This document shows, one piece after another, positions 5,542-6,086 of a stretch of DNA of 6,086 nucleotides. A model generated the notes under the pieces. That model made no database searches. It saw nothing but the letters and a program-made list of their open reading frames with translations, and was not told where the DNA came from. Origin of the DNA: an uncultured Actinomyces sp. (lineage in GTDB: Bacteria > Actinomycetota > Actinomycetes > Actinomycetales > Actinomycetaceae); assembly GCA_915069725.1 (NCBI GenBank), contig CAJZFF010000122.1, positions 1 to 6,086 of the forward strand. Direction: 5' to 3'. Each line of letters opens with the position of its first letter. Positions within the stretch are counted from its first letter, which is position 1. Both the position numbers and the translations under genes were made by a program.

Positions 5542-5557
5542 TGTCGGTCACGTCACA
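5542..5557. promoter_or_regulatory. Candidate Crp/GlxR operator upstream of whiB
   Basis: TGTCGGTCACGTCACA matches TGTGA-N6-TCACA at 8 of 10 defined positions, with one half perfect. It lies 35-50 bp upstream of the whiB ATG and next to the predicted transcription start, a position that suggests repression by the Crp protein encoded 0.8 kb away. Mycobacterial Crp is known to bind at whiB1; control of this whiB is inference. Confidence 0.4.
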
Positions 5558-5563
5558 GTCGTT

Positions 5564-5593
5564 ACCGTATGGCAATCGAGTGTCTCTCACCAA
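5564..5593 (-). promoter_or_regulatory. Possible whiB promoter
   Basis: Minus-strand TTGGTG (5593-5588) and TACGGT (5569-5564) are spaced by 18 bp, giving a predicted start near 5557. Both boxes are only partial consensus matches. Confidence 0.3.
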
Positions 5594-5808
5594 ATCCTCC
5601 CCCCGTGACCTGGGCAATGCGATGCCCGCAGATCCCCGACAGCACACCGAGGATCAGCGCCAACAAGGAGAGTTCTCTGATAGCGAGCCGATTGCCGGAC
5701 ATAGAACCCGCTGCGCCCCGAGCCTTTCCCACGGCCGGGGATTCCAGTTCTCACGGGCGGCAGGCCACCTCCGAACCTCACCCCTCCCCAAGAGATCGTG
5801 ATGTCGCC

Positions 5809-5839
5809 GTGACTCTCACCTGGAGAATTTCTAAGAATT
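5809..5839 (+). promoter_or_regulatory. Possible PBP promoter with 10-bp spaced AGAATT repeats
   Basis: GTGACT (5809-5814) and TAAGAA (5832-5837) are spaced by 17 bp and resemble weak -35 and -10 boxes. The direct repeat AGAATT occurs at 5824-5829 and 5834-5839, exactly one helical turn apart, which is typical of response-regulator sites but is only two copies. The implied leader to the ATG at 6024 is about 175 nt. Confidence 0.25.
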
Positions 5840-6023
5840 ATCTGTGCGTCGGAGCCGTCTCGCTATGTGACCGGACCACCCTGTCTCCGAGCGCGCGCCG
5901 CGTCGTCGAATCCCCCGCAACCCCGCCGGACGGAAAGCACCGAACCGGTCTCCAAGGGTCTTCCCAGCCCGAAGAGGGTCTACGCCACTGCAACCTCCAA
6001 GCGATTCCACGTAGGCTGACGCC

Positions 6024-6086
6024 ATGGCGAAAACCTCTGCGCGCGGGCGCTCCCTGACACCACCCCAGGTCGTCTCGATGCTCGTG
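6024..6086 (+). CDS. Start of a gene, probably a class A penicillin-binding protein
   Basis: The ATG at 6024 opens a frame that runs to the right edge, giving 21 residues beginning MAKTSARGRSLTPPQ and then turning hydrophobic (VVSMLV). A short basic cytoplasmic tail before a membrane helix is what bifunctional transglycosylase/transpeptidase enzymes have. In mycobacteria ponA2 lies next to whiB4 and points the same way. The identity rests mostly on this gene order, since no catalytic domain is in the window. The ribosome binding site is modest: AGG at 6013-6015, 8 nt before the ATG. Another membrane protein cannot be excluded. Confidence 0.55.
   Translation, partial: MAKTSARGRSLTPPQVVSMLV

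Larger units (their letters stand above)
5508..6023. other. Divergent whiB-PBP intergenic region
   Basis: This 516-bp stretch separates two divergent genes. Open frames of up to 183 codons cross it, but none has a family resemblance, a good start with ribosome binding site, or the codon bias of the neighbours. The part near 5800-5850 is clearly less GC-rich than the rest. It holds the candidate whiB promoter and Crp-like site on the left and a possible PBP promoter on the right. No tRNA, rRNA or repeat array is visible. Confidence 0.5.

Noticed and set aside
5866..5881. Possible Crp site beginning TGTGA upstream of the PBP gene
   Set aside because: Only the left half matches; the right half agrees at one of five positions.
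5506..6057. 183-codon plus-strand frame across the whiB-PBP gap
   Set aside because: No ribosome binding site, no family resemblance, codon use unlike neighbours, and it would overlap the PBP start and the whiB promoter.

Overview
The window is GC-rich DNA (about 70 % G+C by eye) with actinobacterial gene content: a WhiB regulator, a GlxR/Crp-type cAMP regulator and a strong preference for G/C in third codon positions. Gene order and protein style suggest Actinomyces or a relative in Actinomycetaceae. That placement is inference; no rRNA or other marker lies here.

Layout. (1) 1-498 (+): the C-terminal part of an alpha/beta hydrolase that runs in from the left. (2) 651-2913 (-): a two-gene ABC exporter operon, ATPase first, then an FtsX-like permease. 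It converges on the hydrolase across a 152-bp gap with candidate terminator hairpins. (3) 3029-3754 (-): nth, endonuclease III, best started at a GTG with a good ribosome binding site. (4) 4091-4768 (+): crp/glxR, divergent from nth, with a near-consensus SigA promoter, a candidate Crp operator at the predicted transcription start and a folded leader. (5) A 16-bp perfect hairpin terminator between convergent crp and a small DUF4177 gene (4926-5117, -). (6) 5172-5507 (-): a WhiB4-like iron-sulfur regulator. (7) A 516-bp divergent region without recognisable genes. (8) The first 21 codons of a gene at 6024 (+), probably a class A penicillin-binding protein.

From memory, the order nth - crp - small DUF4177 protein - whiB4 - ponA2-like PBP matches the Mycobacterium tuberculosis Rv3674c-Rv3682 neighbourhood, with several intervening mycobacterial genes missing. 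An epoxide-hydrolase-like gene (ephE, Rv3670) also lies near that locus, so the hydrolase fragment may belong to the same old neighbourhood, with the ABC operon placed between it and nth. Most of the window is therefore a conserved chromosomal block (DNA repair, cAMP-dependent control, redox-sensing regulation, cell wall synthesis). I see no mobile element, CRISPR array, phage gene, RNA gene or clear new system. The less ordinary signals are regulatory: Crp-like sites at the predicted starts of both crp and whiB, hairpins in the crp leader, and competing hairpins over the DUF4177 start.
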